In this document: piece after piece, positions 1 through 8,969 of the stretch
How positions within the stretch are numbered: the stretch's first letter is position 1
Layout: each line of letters opens with the position of its first letter
Source of the DNA: Coprobacter tertius
GTDB taxonomy: Bacteria > Bacteroidota > Bacteroidia > Bacteroidales > Coprobacteraceae
DNA length: 64,000 nucleotides
Assembly: GCF_024330105.1 (NCBI RefSeq)
Contig: NZ_JANDHW010000003.1
Location: 268,361-332,360 of the forward strand
Reading direction: 5' to 3'
Made by a program: the position numbers and the translations under genes
The notes under the pieces: model-generated
Seen by the model: only the letters and a program-made list of their open reading frames with translations
Database searches by the model: none
Told to the model about the DNA's origin: nothing

Positions 1-537
1 ACGGTTGACAACATCACCGGTAACGTAGCCGTCGTATATGCCGACGGCATGCCCGAAGGAGCGATATGGCCGCTGGGTACCGTACTGATGAAGAATGGTG
101 CGACCATACGCCACCAGGTAGGCAAAGGGAATGGCGGCAATATCGATGTCAACAGCCGTGTCTCGGCCCGGTTTATCGTGGCTCCGGCCGATGTTCAAAA
201 CAGCATTAACTGGCAGAACGCATCGGGTTTCGATAATGGAAACAACGATATTAACGCTGAATTTACGAATACTGCGGCCAAAACCGGTTGCCGGGGACTG
301 ACCACGGGAAACCGCAGCTGGAGGTTGCCTACCCAGCGCGAATTGCAATTGATATGGTTGCTCAAAGAGGGTATAAATAAGATATATTCCGCTAATATGA
401 TGAACAATTCACTCTATTGGAGTGCGACCGAAGAGGATGCGGGAAATGTCTGGGTGGTAAATTTCGGTAATGTACTTGAAGTGAAACCTCTACCGAAAAG
501 CCGTTTGTATCGTGCGCGCTGCGTTAGCGATTACTGA
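1..537 (+). CDS. DUF1566-type surface protein, C-terminal fragment (gene starts before the window)
   Basis: The reading frame is open from base 1, so this is the 3' end of a longer gene; the first visible ATG at 49 is not a convincing start. The C-terminal half carries the DUF1566/Fib_succ-type pattern common at the end of Bacteroidales fimbrillin-like and other surface proteins: 'WRLPTQREL', then 'YWSATE', a 'VNF' strand and a final 'RARCVSDY' containing the conserved Arg-Cys near the terminus. The function is probably that of a cell-surface or fimbria-associated protein, but the N-terminal signal and anchor are outside the window. A small gene follows 18 bases after the stop and may be cotranscribed. 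Confidence 0.75.
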   Translation, partial: TVDNITGNVAVVYADGMPEGAIWPLGTVLMKNGATIRHQVGKGNGGNIDVNSRVSARFIVAPADVQNSINWQNASGFDNGNNDINAEFTNTAAKTGCRGLTTGNRSWRLPTQRELQLIWLLKEGINKIYSANMMNNSLYWSATEEDAGNVWVVNFGNVLEVKPLPKSRLYRARCVSDY

Positions 538-555
538 TTATAACCCGGGAAAGAT

Positions 556-852
556 ATGACGAACTTGAAAATTATACTGGAGATTATACGGCACGAAATG
601 ACTAATAGAGCCGATATATGCCTGTTTCTCGAGCCTTATACTGGAATGTGGAAGGCATACGCCCAGTCGGCTGTAAACCTGAAAGGGCTGATGCCTACTC
701 TCGAATACGAGAAGTCGGAACTGGTATTTTCCGATGTATCGTTCTGCCTCCCAGGCGTTACGGTTACCATAGAGCAACTCGACAATCGCGGTCTCATACA
801 ATTCTGTACGCTCGTCAGCGATAACTATATACGGCTTTGTGTACGGAACTGA
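556..852 (+). CDS. small hypothetical protein (98 aa)
   Basis: I do not recognise this protein. It begins 18 bases after the stop of the DUF1566-type gene with a purine-rich stretch (gggaaag) just upstream of the ATG, and its codon choice resembles that of its neighbours. The predicted protein has no signal peptide or membrane segment and looks like a small mixed alpha/beta fold with one Trp and alternating hydrophobic residues. An overlapping minus-strand frame (538-930) is also open, but its composition is less protein-like and it would face the upstream gene. Treat the call as probable. Confidence 0.45.
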   Translation: MTNLKIILEIIRHEMTNRADICLFLEPYTGMWKAYAQSAVNLKGLMPTLEYEKSELVFSDVSFCLPGVTVTIEQLDNRGLIQFCTLVSDNYIRLCVRN

Positions 853-1121
853 TTTCGGGGAAAAGAGCCGGTATAACCGTTGAAAGATACTGAAAAATAG
901 CCGGTCTGGCGGGTGAAGCGACAAGAACACCTAAGTACACCTCGTAGTTGTCGGGAGACAACGAACAGATGATAGACACACAATGCTTCGAAGCCGGAGC
1001 GGCTATCTTTTATTTGCCGGGCAAATCCGGAGAGTAGAGCGGGAAAAGGTTTCCGGCGGGTGACCGTAGCGGGGCCTGTGGAAATCGGATATTTCGTGTG
1101 AATAACTTAAAATATGCCGTT

Positions 1122-1385
1122 ATGAACAAAAAAGAAATACTGACAGCAGCCGCCAAAGAGTGCGGTCTCACCCGGAAAGAGACCGAACGGGCGTTTGAAG
1201 CGATTCTCTCGGTGATTACCGTTGGATTGAAACAGGAGGGAAAGATCTCTTTAAAAGGATTCGGTACCTTTATCGTTAAAACGTCCCGCTCCCGGATTAT
1301 CTTTAATCCCCGGCGACTGGAAAAAATGAGAATGGAATCCCGGAAGAAGGTTTGTTTTAAAGTTTCGTCGATGCTGAAGCTATAA
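1122..1385 (+). CDS. HU/IHF-family DNA-binding protein
   Basis: An 87-aa protein of HU length. It begins MNKKEIL and has the HU pattern of an N-terminal helical pair ('TRKETERAFEAILSVI') followed by 'GKISLKGFGTFIVKTS', which matches the HU 'V.L.GFGTF.V..R' body strand. A basic beta-arm segment with 'RIIFNPRRLEKMRM' follows, where HU normally has 'R.GRNP.TG'. The arm departs from consensus, so this is one of the divergent Bacteroidales HU-like paralogues rather than the housekeeping copy. I chose the ATG at 1122 over the in-frame ATG at 1098 because HU proteins start at this point. It presumably binds and bends DNA. Confidence 0.85.
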   Translation: MNKKEILTAAAKECGLTRKETERAFEAILSVITVGLKQEGKISLKGFGTFIVKTSRSRIIFNPRRLEKMRMESRKKVCFKVSSMLKL

Positions 1386-1520
1386 CCGGGAACCGGTGGG
1401 ATTCTGCCTCGTCCTCGGACTTGCGGCTTATTGCGGCGGTAGCCGGGGATCGAAGATTTTTGTATTGTCGGGTATGTTGTCCCGGCATTTAATTGAGGAT
1501 AAATGTTTTTTTTATAGGAT

Positions 1521-2501
1521 ATGAAAAATAGGATATATATACTTATCGCGGGTTTCTTGCTTATTACGGCAGCCTGCTCGGGACACCATACGAATACCGC
1601 AATAAGCGGCAATGCGTCTGCCGGTAAAGCGAGGGTCCCGGAAAAGAGATTTGTTTTGCCGCAAATTCCCGACTCGCTCACCGTTCCGGCCGAACGTGCC
1701 GACTGGCTGGCGATGCATTACTGGGATTTGTTCGATTTTAAGGATACAGCCCTCGTCTTTCGCCCGGAGATCGGCGAGCAGGCATTGGCCGATTTCCTCG
1801 ATGTGTTGCGTATGACCGGGGAGAAGATTGCCGGAGAAGCCATGGCGGCTATGATGGATCGTGCCTCGGCTGACAGTGCGGCGTACCGGCATTTTACGGC
1901 ACTGGCGGGGAAATACCTGTATGACGTGAATTCGCCTTTTAGCGATGAAACGCGTTATGTGCCTGTTTTGCAGCATGCCCTGGCTTCGCCGCTGACCGAC
2001 CCGACTGAAAAGATACGGTTGCGTCACCGCCTGACGATGGCGATGACAAACCGCCCCGGAGAACGGGCGGCCGATTTCGAATACATTCTGGCCGATGGCC
2101 GTAAGGGCCGCATGTCGCGTATAAAGGCCCGGTACACGGTGTTGTTTTTTAACGATCCCGGATGCGAAGACTGCCGGCGCGTGAAAGATTATATTGCGGA
2201 TTCGAAAGTTTTTGCGTCTTTGTGCCGCTCGAGCGACAACGGAATTCCCCGTCTGGTGATATTGGCCGTGTACACCGAAGGCGATGTAATCTCGTGGCAG
2301 CAGACCCGGTACCCCCATTTTATATTGAATGCCCGGGATGGCGGTCAGGTCATAGAACGGCAGGCGTTGTACGACTTAAAGGCGATGCCTACACTGTATT
2401 TGCTCGACCGGGAGAAAAAAGTACTGATGAAGGATGCTTCGGTAGAGAAAATCGAGGAATATTTGTCGCGGGCCGAGTTATCGCAGGGGAGCGGCAAATG
2501 A
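1521..2501 (+). CDS. thioredoxin-fold lipoprotein (DUF5106-like)
   Basis: A 326-aa lipoprotein with a lipobox ending in Cys19 (LITAAC). The middle (about residues 40-170) is a helical domain of the DUF5106 type found in front of thioredoxin folds in Bacteroidales. The C-terminal part (about 185-320) has the redox motif C215-E-D-C218 within 'FNDPGCEDC', and 'AMPTLYLLDREKKVL', which carries the cis-Pro before the beta-strand that is typical of TlpA/thioredoxin. It probably acts as a periplasmic thiol-disulfide or thiol-peroxide protein. It stands alone, with a small membrane-protein gene about 100 bases downstream. Confidence 0.8.
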   Translation: MKNRIYILIAGFLLITAACSGHHTNTAISGNASAGKARVPEKRFVLPQIPDSLTVPAERADWLAMHYWDLFDFKDTALVFRPEIGEQALADFLDVLRMTGEKIAGEAMAAMMDRASADSAAYRHFTALAGKYLYDVNSPFSDETRYVPVLQHALASPLTDPTEKIRLRHRLTMAMTNRPGERAADFEYILADGRKGRMSRIKARYTVLFFNDPGCEDCRRVKDYIADSKVFASLCRSSDNGIPRLVILAVYTEGDVISWQQTRYPHFILNARDGGQVIERQALYDLKAMPTLYLLDREKKVLMKDASVEKIEEYLSRAELSQGSGK

Positions 2502-2604
2502 TCCCGGGCGGGAAAGATCGGGAAATACCTTGCCGGTGAATAAATCGTATTTTATATATCGACGAATAGAATAATTTTACATTTCGAATAGAGAGGATAG
2601 AGCG

Positions 2605-2757
2605 ATGAAAAGTATATTGAAAAGGATAAGGAACCATGAGATAAAAACCGAAGAAGAAGAGAGCCGTTCGCTGACTTTTTCGATCTTGATATGCGCCGCG
2701 ATAACCATCGCTATTTTGTTTATTTTTTCATTAATACTGTTAGTGGTTATATTTTGA
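2605..2757 (+). CDS. small single-pass membrane protein (50 aa)
   Basis: A short gene starting at ATG 2605. It encodes a basic N-terminus (MKSILKRIRNHEIK), an acidic run (EEEE) and one long hydrophobic helix of about 25 residues running to the C-terminus. A GAGAGGATAG stretch sits about 10 bases upstream, and an inverted repeat followed by T's begins 2 bases after the stop, so the transcript unit is well delimited. I do not know the family. The topology would be an N-in cytoplasmic tail with a C-terminal membrane anchor. Confidence 0.65.
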   Translation: MKSILKRIRNHEIKTEEEESRSLTFSILICAAITIAILFIFSLILLVVIF

Positions 2758-2758
2758 G

Positions 2759-2839
2759 AAAACGCCGCTCCCCGGGCATATTCACACTTGGGAGTTATCG
2801 CGGTCGCTGCGGGTCTGCCTCCCGGGAGCGGCGTTTTTC
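2759..2839 (+). terminator. long-loop intrinsic terminator
   Basis: An arm at 2759-2776 is complementary to 2821-2838, allowing one bulged C, and the right arm ends in TTTTT. The loop is unusually long, about 44 bases. It follows the small membrane-protein gene directly. Confidence 0.7.
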
Positions 2840-2938
2840 TTTACCGGCTACCAGAAGAATCGATCTTGTTTTAGTCCGTATTGGAAAACGGTTGTTTTAC
2901 CTGTCTGAATCTTCTATCGTAATCGGCAAAAGGTTATT

Positions 2939-3658
2939 CTATTCTATCCACCCGTTTTTTCTTTCAGGGTCTCGGATAAAAACATTTCCGGATTTTTTAT
3001 ACCATCTTTCATCTCCTGTACACCAGCTGGTTCGTCGTTTAAATATCAATAAATTATGAGCTGCTGTAATTCTGTAAATCTGGGGAAAGGTACAAAAATG
3101 CCAGTAACCGCCCCAATGACCGTAAGCTAAATCGATATATTTGCTCAAGGTTTTAAGATTTTTATTTTTTATTTTCGTTAGAGTACCGTCGGCTTTGTTT
3201 AAACCTCCTGCAAAATGCGACAACTTTGATTCTATACTATCTGTCAAATAAAGTCCTGTGGGAGAGAGAGGCGGTGTAATACTGTCTAAACGATACTCGA
3301 TTATAGCATTATTATCATTTTGGTCATATATATATCCATATTTTAGATATGCCGTTGTATCTGCCTCGATGAAATATCGATCTACTTTAATATATCGAAG
3401 AAGTACATTAAATTTAGGTAAACGGGTATGGTTGGATAAATTTCTGTAAGCATTTATCTCGCAAGTGATTATCGAGTCTAAAGTTACGTCTTGCAACGGG
3501 ACATTAGCGGCAATCGAATCTGAGTAGGCTTTCCAGTCGGCAAAGAATTCGGACAAGTTTTTTTTCGTTAATTCAGGATATTTAGATATAAATTCTTGTC
3601 CGTTGCATAGAGATAGGGATAAGAATGCCGTTATAAGGGTTGAATAAAATTTTTTCAT
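2939..3658 (-). CDS. exported hypothetical protein
   Basis: A 239-aa protein with a clear signal peptide (MKKFYSTLITAFLSLSLCNGQ). I do not recognise the mature domain. It is rich in Tyr, Asn and Asp, with a Trp/Gly cluster 'YGHWGGYWHF' around residues 180-190 and a Lys/Arg-rich C-terminus. No catalytic motif is apparent. The base composition is more AT-rich than the flanking genes, which may point to more recent acquisition. It stands alone, and no partner gene is obvious. Confidence 0.7.
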   Translation of the reverse strand: MKKFYSTLITAFLSLSLCNGQEFISKYPELTKKNLSEFFADWKAYSDSIAANVPLQDVTLDSIITCEINAYRNLSNHTRLPKFNVLLRYIKVDRYFIEADTTAYLKYGYIYDQNDNNAIIEYRLDSITPPLSPTGLYLTDSIESKLSHFAGGLNKADGTLTKIKNKNLKTLSKYIDLAYGHWGGYWHFCTFPQIYRITAAHNLLIFKRRTSWCTGDERWYKKSGNVFIRDPERKNGWIE

Positions 3659-3816
3659 GGTAGGTTTTTTACTGTAAAGTTTAGGTTTTTTTGTTTGAAT
3701 GCAGGTGTGATACTAACGTTTTATGTGCAGAGTATAGCGAATTTTAAAGATAAAGCATCTGTTTTTTAGTGAATTAATGGGGTTGAAATACTCGATCGGC
3801 ACATGCGGAGGAGATT

Positions 3817-4569
3817 TTACCGGTGATAATCTCCTTTTTCCTTTACCAGAATGACTTTTAGCTGATCATCGTTCAGCATTTTTCGTCCGCGGGGGGAAAG
3901 CAGGAGTTGCAGCTGGGTGGAACGGTGCGCCCAGGTGAGCAGGTCGACGGGACGGTGTAGATTTTCTTTGATGTCGGAGTACCACCAGTAAGGGAACGAG
4001 AGCGCTTTCACCGCTTTGCTGTCGACAATCTCCTGTAGATCTTCGATACAGTCCTGTATTTGCTCGTCATCGAGGCGCGACGGTTTGTCGAAGGGTACGT
4101 AGAAAGAAGTATAGTACCCGTTGCGGGTAAACAGGGCGAGGGGTTTCCAAGAGGAACTTTCGATAATGAGGTTTTCTTTGGAAATATGGTATAAGTCGAG
4201 AAGCTGTTCGAGCGCATCGAGCATAACACGGCTGTTTTCTTCGGTCATGTTTTTGATATCGAGCCATATGCGGCCGCCCAGTTTTTGCATGAAGAGGCAG
4301 TACGCCCGGAGGTCGAGACCGTAACTTTTGTCGAGATCGTGGGTAACATCGAATTTCCCGTCTTCCCGGAAAACGACATCGACCTCGATGTTGGGATATT
4401 TGTCGTGCTTCTCGACCAGTTTTTCGACGGAATTGCAACGATGCAACCAGATTTTTTCGGGATAGTCTCCCAAATCACCGATGGCCCTGACTATATCGAA
4501 CAATAATCCTATACCGACGATAAAAAACAGGACTTTGATATACATCCGTTTGTCCTTGCTGCTACTCAT
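3817..4569 (-). CDS. membrane-anchored GDPD-like phosphodiesterase
   Basis: A 250-aa protein with one N-terminal membrane segment (residues about 10-28) and a PLC-like TIM-barrel domain. The glycerophosphodiester phosphodiesterase landmarks are present in order: H43-R, E62-V-D64, H77-D78 and the later 'WLDIKN' strand (D104, K106). The length is near that of the smallest GDPDs, and the C-terminal half diverges from the classical enzymes, so the substrate may not be glycerophosphodiesters. An alternative start is M9. The likely location is the inner membrane facing the periplasm. It is followed by a gene-free stretch of about 300 bases at its 5' side. Confidence 0.75.
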   Translation of the reverse strand: MSSSKDKRMYIKVLFFIVGIGLLFDIVRAIGDLGDYPEKIWLHRCNSVEKLVEKHDKYPNIEVDVVFREDGKFDVTHDLDKSYGLDLRAYCLFMQKLGGRIWLDIKNMTEENSRVMLDALEQLLDLYHISKENLIIESSSWKPLALFTRNGYYTSFYVPFDKPSRLDDEQIQDCIEDLQEIVDSKAVKALSFPYWWYSDIKENLHRPVDLLTWAHRSTQLQLLLSPRGRKMLNDDQLKVILVKEKGDYHR

Positions 4570-4866
4570 GATAAACCCTCCCTTTTTTTACCGCGGGGAA
4601 ACGGCTGAGACGAATCGTTTTTTAGGTTATACCGGAAGCCGGTATCGTTTTTTGTGTATATTATAGAATATATATACCGATATTAAAAAAAAGCGAATTC
4701 TTGACTTACGAAGCAAAAATACCGAATTTTATTTTTTCGGTGTAGGGGTAATTTCTGTTTTTAACTTCTGATACGGTACTATTTAACACTCTTTACGATC
4801 GAAAAAGAAGACTGGAAGCTCTACGATCCTGTTTGAGAGTATTGAAAAACAGTCTCTTAAGAAGGT
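4570..4866. other. AT-rich intergenic gap
   Basis: About 300 bases between two minus-strand genes. It holds the upstream region of the GDPD-like gene. I see no open frame of coding character, no RNA gene and no convincing terminator. Confidence 0.5.
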
Positions 4867-5637
4867 TTACCGGCTGAAAAACAGTTCGGGCTCTTTGCGC
4901 AATGAATATTTTTTGACGAATTTGCGGGAGACCAAGCGATAGAGTAGCCCGTGGAACTTTCTTGCGTGCCGGGGACACACGGCGATGCAGTGGGCACATG
5001 AGATGCATTTGCGTTTGTCGGTTACCGGGGGATTCTGGGGATCGATCGCCTGTGTCGGACATTGCCCGGCGCAAATGCCGCAGCGGTTGCATTTTTTACC
5101 GGCTGAAGGGTAAAGGGGAACTTTTTGGGCTTTTCGATAGGGTTGGCTGCCTTTTATTTCGCAAGGGGCGGCTTTGTTTTGTAATGCGATGGAGAGGCTG
5201 TCGGTACCGAATTTACGGGCAATCGCCAGATCGGACATATCGGGCCGGCCGCGGCCCGTATCGGGAAAGATAGAATGCTGGCCGATGAAGGCTCCGGCCG
5301 AGAGTACCCGGAAGCCGTTGCGGGTAACGATGTCCGAGAGTTCGCGTAGGGCGTCGTCGTAGTCGCGGTTTCCGTAAACGCAGGCGATGACGGCGGGAGT
5401 GTGGTCTCCTTTTATTTTTTCGAGGGCTTCCCGGGCCGGAGCCGGGATTCGTCCGGAAAAAACGGGAACTCCGAAAACCGCGATCTCGTCGGGGGGAACC
5501 GATAAATCGGCCGGTGTATGGGACAACAAAGCGCAGGAAAGCGTATCGGTATTGCCGATGCCTTCTCCGATAGCGGAAACGATGCGAGCGGTCGTTCCGG
5601 TAGCGCTGAAATAGATAAGTCGGGTAGTACGGATCAT
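4867..5637 (-). CDS. EFR1-family flavodoxin-ferredoxin fusion protein
   Basis: A 256-aa protein combining an N-terminal flavodoxin-like domain with two C-terminal [4Fe-4S] clusters. The N-terminus has the FMN phosphate-binding loop 'FSATGTT' after a beta-strand, followed by 'AVFGVPVFSGRIP' and 'ACVYGNRDYDDAL'. The two CxxCxxC...CP motifs, 'CNRCGICAGQCP' and 'CISCAHCIAVCP', lie at about residues 185-230. This is the EFR1 domain order. The role is cytoplasmic electron transfer, with unknown partners. The next upstream gene (SecD-P1-like lipoprotein) is 67 bases away on the same strand. Confidence 0.9.
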   Translation of the reverse strand: MIRTTRLIYFSATGTTARIVSAIGEGIGNTDTLSCALLSHTPADLSVPPDEIAVFGVPVFSGRIPAPAREALEKIKGDHTPAVIACVYGNRDYDDALRELSDIVTRNGFRVLSAGAFIGQHSIFPDTGRGRPDMSDLAIARKFGTDSLSIALQNKAAPCEIKGSQPYRKAQKVPLYPSAGKKCNRCGICAGQCPTQAIDPQNPPVTDKRKCISCAHCIAVCPRHARKFHGLLYRLVSRKFVKKYSLRKEPELFFSR

Positions 5638-5704
5638 AAAAATGAAGTATTTGTTTTTTTGTCGGGTCGGATATTGCGATACGGCGCAGAATATGTTTCG
5701 GGGT

Positions 5705-6241
5705 TTATTTTATTTCCGGAAGGTCGGCTTTGAAAAGAACAGAGTCTTTTTGAGCGGCCGAGAGGGCGGGGTCGTTCGCGATTTGTGGGAACGCTTCCCG
5801 GGCAGCTTCTATTTTTTCTTCTTTTAAGGTGCGGTAAATGAGCGGAATGTCGTCTCCTTTACGCGATGAGATCATGAAATTACCGCTATCGATGCGCATA
5901 TTGACTTGAGGGGCGCTGATGATGGTATTGTCGAATACGAAAGCAATGCATTTTCCGATGGATTTTTCGGTAGCTTCGGCAAATCGTTCGGTTCCCTGTT
6001 TGCCGGTTTTCCCGATAATGACGAATAGGGTATCTCCTGTAGCTTCGTTTACGGAAGAGTCTAACCGGAGATCGACAAAATCACGATAGGTTACGATGGG
6101 TTCGCGCGAAAGGCTGTCGGCGGCATTGCCGGTAATGGTGTACCAGCCGTCGGCTCGGTCGGTCTGTTTTTTGGAACAGGAGAAGAATGTGCCTGTAACG
6201 GCCAGCAGAAGGAGAGATATGAAAAAAGAATAGAATTTCAT
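5705..6241 (-). CDS. lipoprotein with a SecD P1-head-like domain
   Basis: I start this 178-aa protein at the ATG at 6239-6241, because it opens a lipoprotein signal with Cys22 (TGTFFSC); a start at 6304 would bury it. The mature part resembles the P1 head subdomain of SecD: 'RFAEATEKSIGKCIAFVF', then 'DNTIISAPQVNMRI' and 'GNFMISS'. In SecD these correspond to the 'LAIVLD..V.SAP.I...I..G...ISG' block. No transmembrane helices of SecD/SecF are present, so it is not a translocase subunit. The function is unknown. It would sit in the periplasm on an outer- or inner-membrane lipid anchor. Confidence 0.75.
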   Translation of the reverse strand: MKFYSFFISLLLLAVTGTFFSCSKKQTDRADGWYTITGNAADSLSREPIVTYRDFVDLRLDSSVNEATGDTLFVIIGKTGKQGTERFAEATEKSIGKCIAFVFDNTIISAPQVNMRIDSGNFMISSRKGDDIPLIYRTLKEEKIEAAREAFPQIANDPALSAAQKDSVLFKADLPEIK

Positions 6242-6304
6242 CTTGTTTTGTGTATAGTTTGGATAAGTTATTTTAGGAGAAATACACCTTTCGGTGGATC
6301 GCAT

Positions 6305-6342
6305 TAAAAAGCATCCGGGAAAAATGCTTCCTCCCGGATGCT
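6305..6342 (-). terminator. intrinsic terminator of the GH92 gene
   Basis: An 11-bp stem (6310-6320 with 6332-6342), which when read on the minus strand is followed by TTTTT. It lies 25 bases after the stop of the mannosidase gene. Confidence 0.8.
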
Positions 6343-6367
6343 TCCTGTAATATAAGACCGGCTGTCG

Positions 6368-8587
6368 TTATTCGTTTTCGGGAGCCGACATGGAAGGAGC
6401 TGCCGCTTCGGGCGAACTACCCCATTGCTTGTTGGGACGCGGTCCCATTTCGAAAACGAGTTTACCGCCTTTTACGATATCGGAGTGGTTGATCCAGGTC
6501 TGGTCGAACGGTTTTCCGTTGAGAGTGGCCGACTGGATGTATTTGTTCTGGGCCGACACGTTTTTAGCTTCGATTACGAAGGTTTTTCCGTTGCCTACAT
6601 TGATAGATACTTCGTCGAAAACAGGGCTTCCGATGTCGAAGATAGGACGTCCCGGACATTGCGGATACAATCCCATAGCGGAGAATACGTACCAGCTCGA
6701 CATGGCTCCGCCGTCTTCGTCACCGCTGATTCCGTGAGGATCGGTATCGAACCAGAGGTCCATGATTTGCCGAACTTTTTTCTGCGTTTTCCAAGGTTGT
6801 CCGGCATAGTTGTACAGGTAAGGGATATGGAATACCGGTTCGTTTCCCTGGCAATACATGCCCATCAGTCCGGTCATATCGGGGAATTGTCCCAGGAAAG
6901 TGAGTTTATCCATGCGGTGGGAAGTGGAGAACAACTCGTCGAGCTTCCGGACGAATTTTTCTTTTCCGCCCATCAGGTTGATCAACCCCTGTACATCGTG
7001 CTGTACGTGCCAGGTGTATACCCAGGAATTACCTTCGGCAAAGTAGGCTTCTCCGGCGAAACCGCCCGAATATTTGGGATCGAAAGGTTCTATCCATTCG
7101 CCATCGGCCGATTTCGGAGCCATCAGGCCGATAGAGGGTTTGAACAGGTTGCGGTAGTTATGCGCTCTTTTCATGAAGAGGGTGTAATCGTCTTCTTTCC
7201 CTAACTCTTTTGCCATCTGAGCCAGGCACCAGTCGTCGTAACAATGTTCGAGCGTAACCGATACCGATTGGCGACGATGCCAACTATCGACCTCTTTAAC
7301 CCATTCTTTTACTCCGGTCTCGGGCATCCAGCGTACTTGATAAGGCATTTTTTCGTTGATGTCGTTCGTCACGGCTGCAGGAACGAGGGCTCCTTTTTTG
7401 ACGGGGAGTGCCGGGTAAAATCCTTTATCGAAATAGCATTGTTCGAGTTCGGTCACGTAGCCCGAATCTCTCCAGGGAATCATGGTCGCCTGCAGGGCGT
7501 TCTTTTTCATCCCTTCGTATGCTTTTTCTACGTCGTAATCGCGTACTCCACGCATGTAAGCATCGGCGATGACTGCTGTAGAATGATGTCCGATCATGGC
7601 ACCCGAACTGGGCAGCCAGCCGGTTTCTTCGTATTTGCGAATGAATTCCCGGATCGCTTTATTGGTATCTTCGGGTTTGATAAGACTTTGCAGAGGATAG
7701 GCGCTGCGATAGGTATCCCATACGTTCCCCATGCGCAGGGCGCGGGTACGATGCAGGGTGGTGTAGAAGAGTTCTTGTTGCTTTTCGGTACCTCCTTTTA
7801 CTTTTATCAGACTTAATTCTTCGTTCCAGGCCTTTTTAGCTTTTTGTTTTACCTGGTCGAAGGTCATCGTACCGATTTCCTGTGCGATAAAGTCGGTCGC
7901 CCGGTCGGCATTTTCGGGAGAGATTCCCACTTTTACCTCGAGCGTTTCGCCATTCGGGGAAGCCGGGAAGCCGATACTCCAGCCATCGGCGGTTTGGTCG
8001 AACGACTGGCAGGGACGGCTCAGTTGCAGAGTATAGAAATTTTGAGCGTTGTTTCTGCCCGTAGAGGAACCGGCGATGGTAGAACTGTCTTTTAATGCGA
8101 AGGAGGCGTTTTTAGGCATATTCAGCAATAGATCGTACCGCTGGTCTTTCGGAATATCGAAGCGGAAAACGATCGTATTGGCCGTAACTGTAAATTCGGC
8201 GTTTACACCGGGGTCTTCGAGCAGTACCTGATAATAATAAGGGGTAGCGGTCTCGAGGTCGTGGTCGTATGTAGAGGCATTGGCCCGGATTCCCTTTTTC
8301 GTATCTCCCGTACCGATCATAAGGCTTCCGTTTCCGATGGGGAAACCGTATATCTTATCGGCGACGTACATGTCGGTAAATCCGGGAGTAAAAGAGGGGA
8401 AGAGGCCGACCGATCCTCCCGGTACTTTAATAACGGGGATGGCGCCCCTTGTTTTGGGGTTTATCGTACCGATGTACATGTACACTTTGTCTTCGGGCGC
8501 TTTCGTATCCCGTTTTCCGGTTTGGCAGGAAAATAGGACGGAACACGATAAAGCAATGAGGGATAGCAGTTTTACGTTGGTTCTCAT
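6368..8587 (-). CDS. GH92 family alpha-mannosidase, lipoprotein
   Basis: A 739-aa lipoprotein (lipobox SVLFSC, Cys21), full length for GH92. These are calcium-dependent exo-alpha-mannosidases that trim mannose from N-glycans or yeast mannan. The N-terminal beta-sandwich (about 30-250) is followed by an (alpha/alpha)6 barrel. Signature segments are 'GWLPSSGAMIGHHSTAVIADAY', 'GNEPVFHIPYLYNYAGQPWKTQ' (with the catalytic-acid Glu of the family) and 'GDEDGGAMSSWYVFSAMGLYP' (with the Asp pair expected for the base). No SusC/D pair or regulator lies nearby, so it is not in a classical polysaccharide locus here, although a GH2 enzyme gene lies 1.1 kb away. Confidence 0.95.
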   Translation of the reverse strand: MRTNVKLLSLIALSCSVLFSCQTGKRDTKAPEDKVYMYIGTINPKTRGAIPVIKVPGGSVGLFPSFTPGFTDMYVADKIYGFPIGNGSLMIGTGDTKKGIRANASTYDHDLETATPYYYQVLLEDPGVNAEFTVTANTIVFRFDIPKDQRYDLLLNMPKNASFALKDSSTIAGSSTGRNNAQNFYTLQLSRPCQSFDQTADGWSIGFPASPNGETLEVKVGISPENADRATDFIAQEIGTMTFDQVKQKAKKAWNEELSLIKVKGGTEKQQELFYTTLHRTRALRMGNVWDTYRSAYPLQSLIKPEDTNKAIREFIRKYEETGWLPSSGAMIGHHSTAVIADAYMRGVRDYDVEKAYEGMKKNALQATMIPWRDSGYVTELEQCYFDKGFYPALPVKKGALVPAAVTNDINEKMPYQVRWMPETGVKEWVKEVDSWHRRQSVSVTLEHCYDDWCLAQMAKELGKEDDYTLFMKRAHNYRNLFKPSIGLMAPKSADGEWIEPFDPKYSGGFAGEAYFAEGNSWVYTWHVQHDVQGLINLMGGKEKFVRKLDELFSTSHRMDKLTFLGQFPDMTGLMGMYCQGNEPVFHIPYLYNYAGQPWKTQKKVRQIMDLWFDTDPHGISGDEDGGAMSSWYVFSAMGLYPQCPGRPIFDIGSPVFDEVSINVGNGKTFVIEAKNVSAQNKYIQSATLNGKPFDQTWINHSDIVKGGKLVFEMGPRPNKQWGSSPEAAAPSMSAPENE

Positions 8588-8969
8588 AGCAAATGTGTTT
8601 AAGTGAAAATTTTAAATATTTTTTAAGGCATAACGTAATGTATGTGAGTGTGTTTCTTCCCGTTAAAGATACTGATATAAAATGTTTTATCAAAAAAAAT
8701 CGGGGTTAAAATGGTGCTCTTTTTTGAAAATAGATAAATAGATAGTTGTTAATATATTGATATATAAATATTTATAAGATAAAACTTATTTTTTGTTTTT
8801 AGAGGAACGAAACGATATGGCACTTACTCCGGTTTCCCGGATTTCTTATCGGGGACAGCTGAAACGGTAAAGTAATAAAATCGTAATAAAAATGTAACAG
8901 ATGATGCGATGGTGATTAGTAACCTTATTTTTACCTTTATTCCCGATTATTATCGTACATAATTTATTT
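8588..8969. other. divergent intergenic region
   Basis: An AT-rich gap of 382 bases between the divergent mannosidase and dedA genes. It must hold both promoters, but I see no box pair good enough to mark. I see no open frame of coding quality and no RNA gene. Confidence 0.5.

Noticed and set aside
538..930. A 130-codon minus-strand frame
   Set aside because: The overlapping plus-strand gene has the better start context and neighbour spacing; the minus frame lacks protein-like features.
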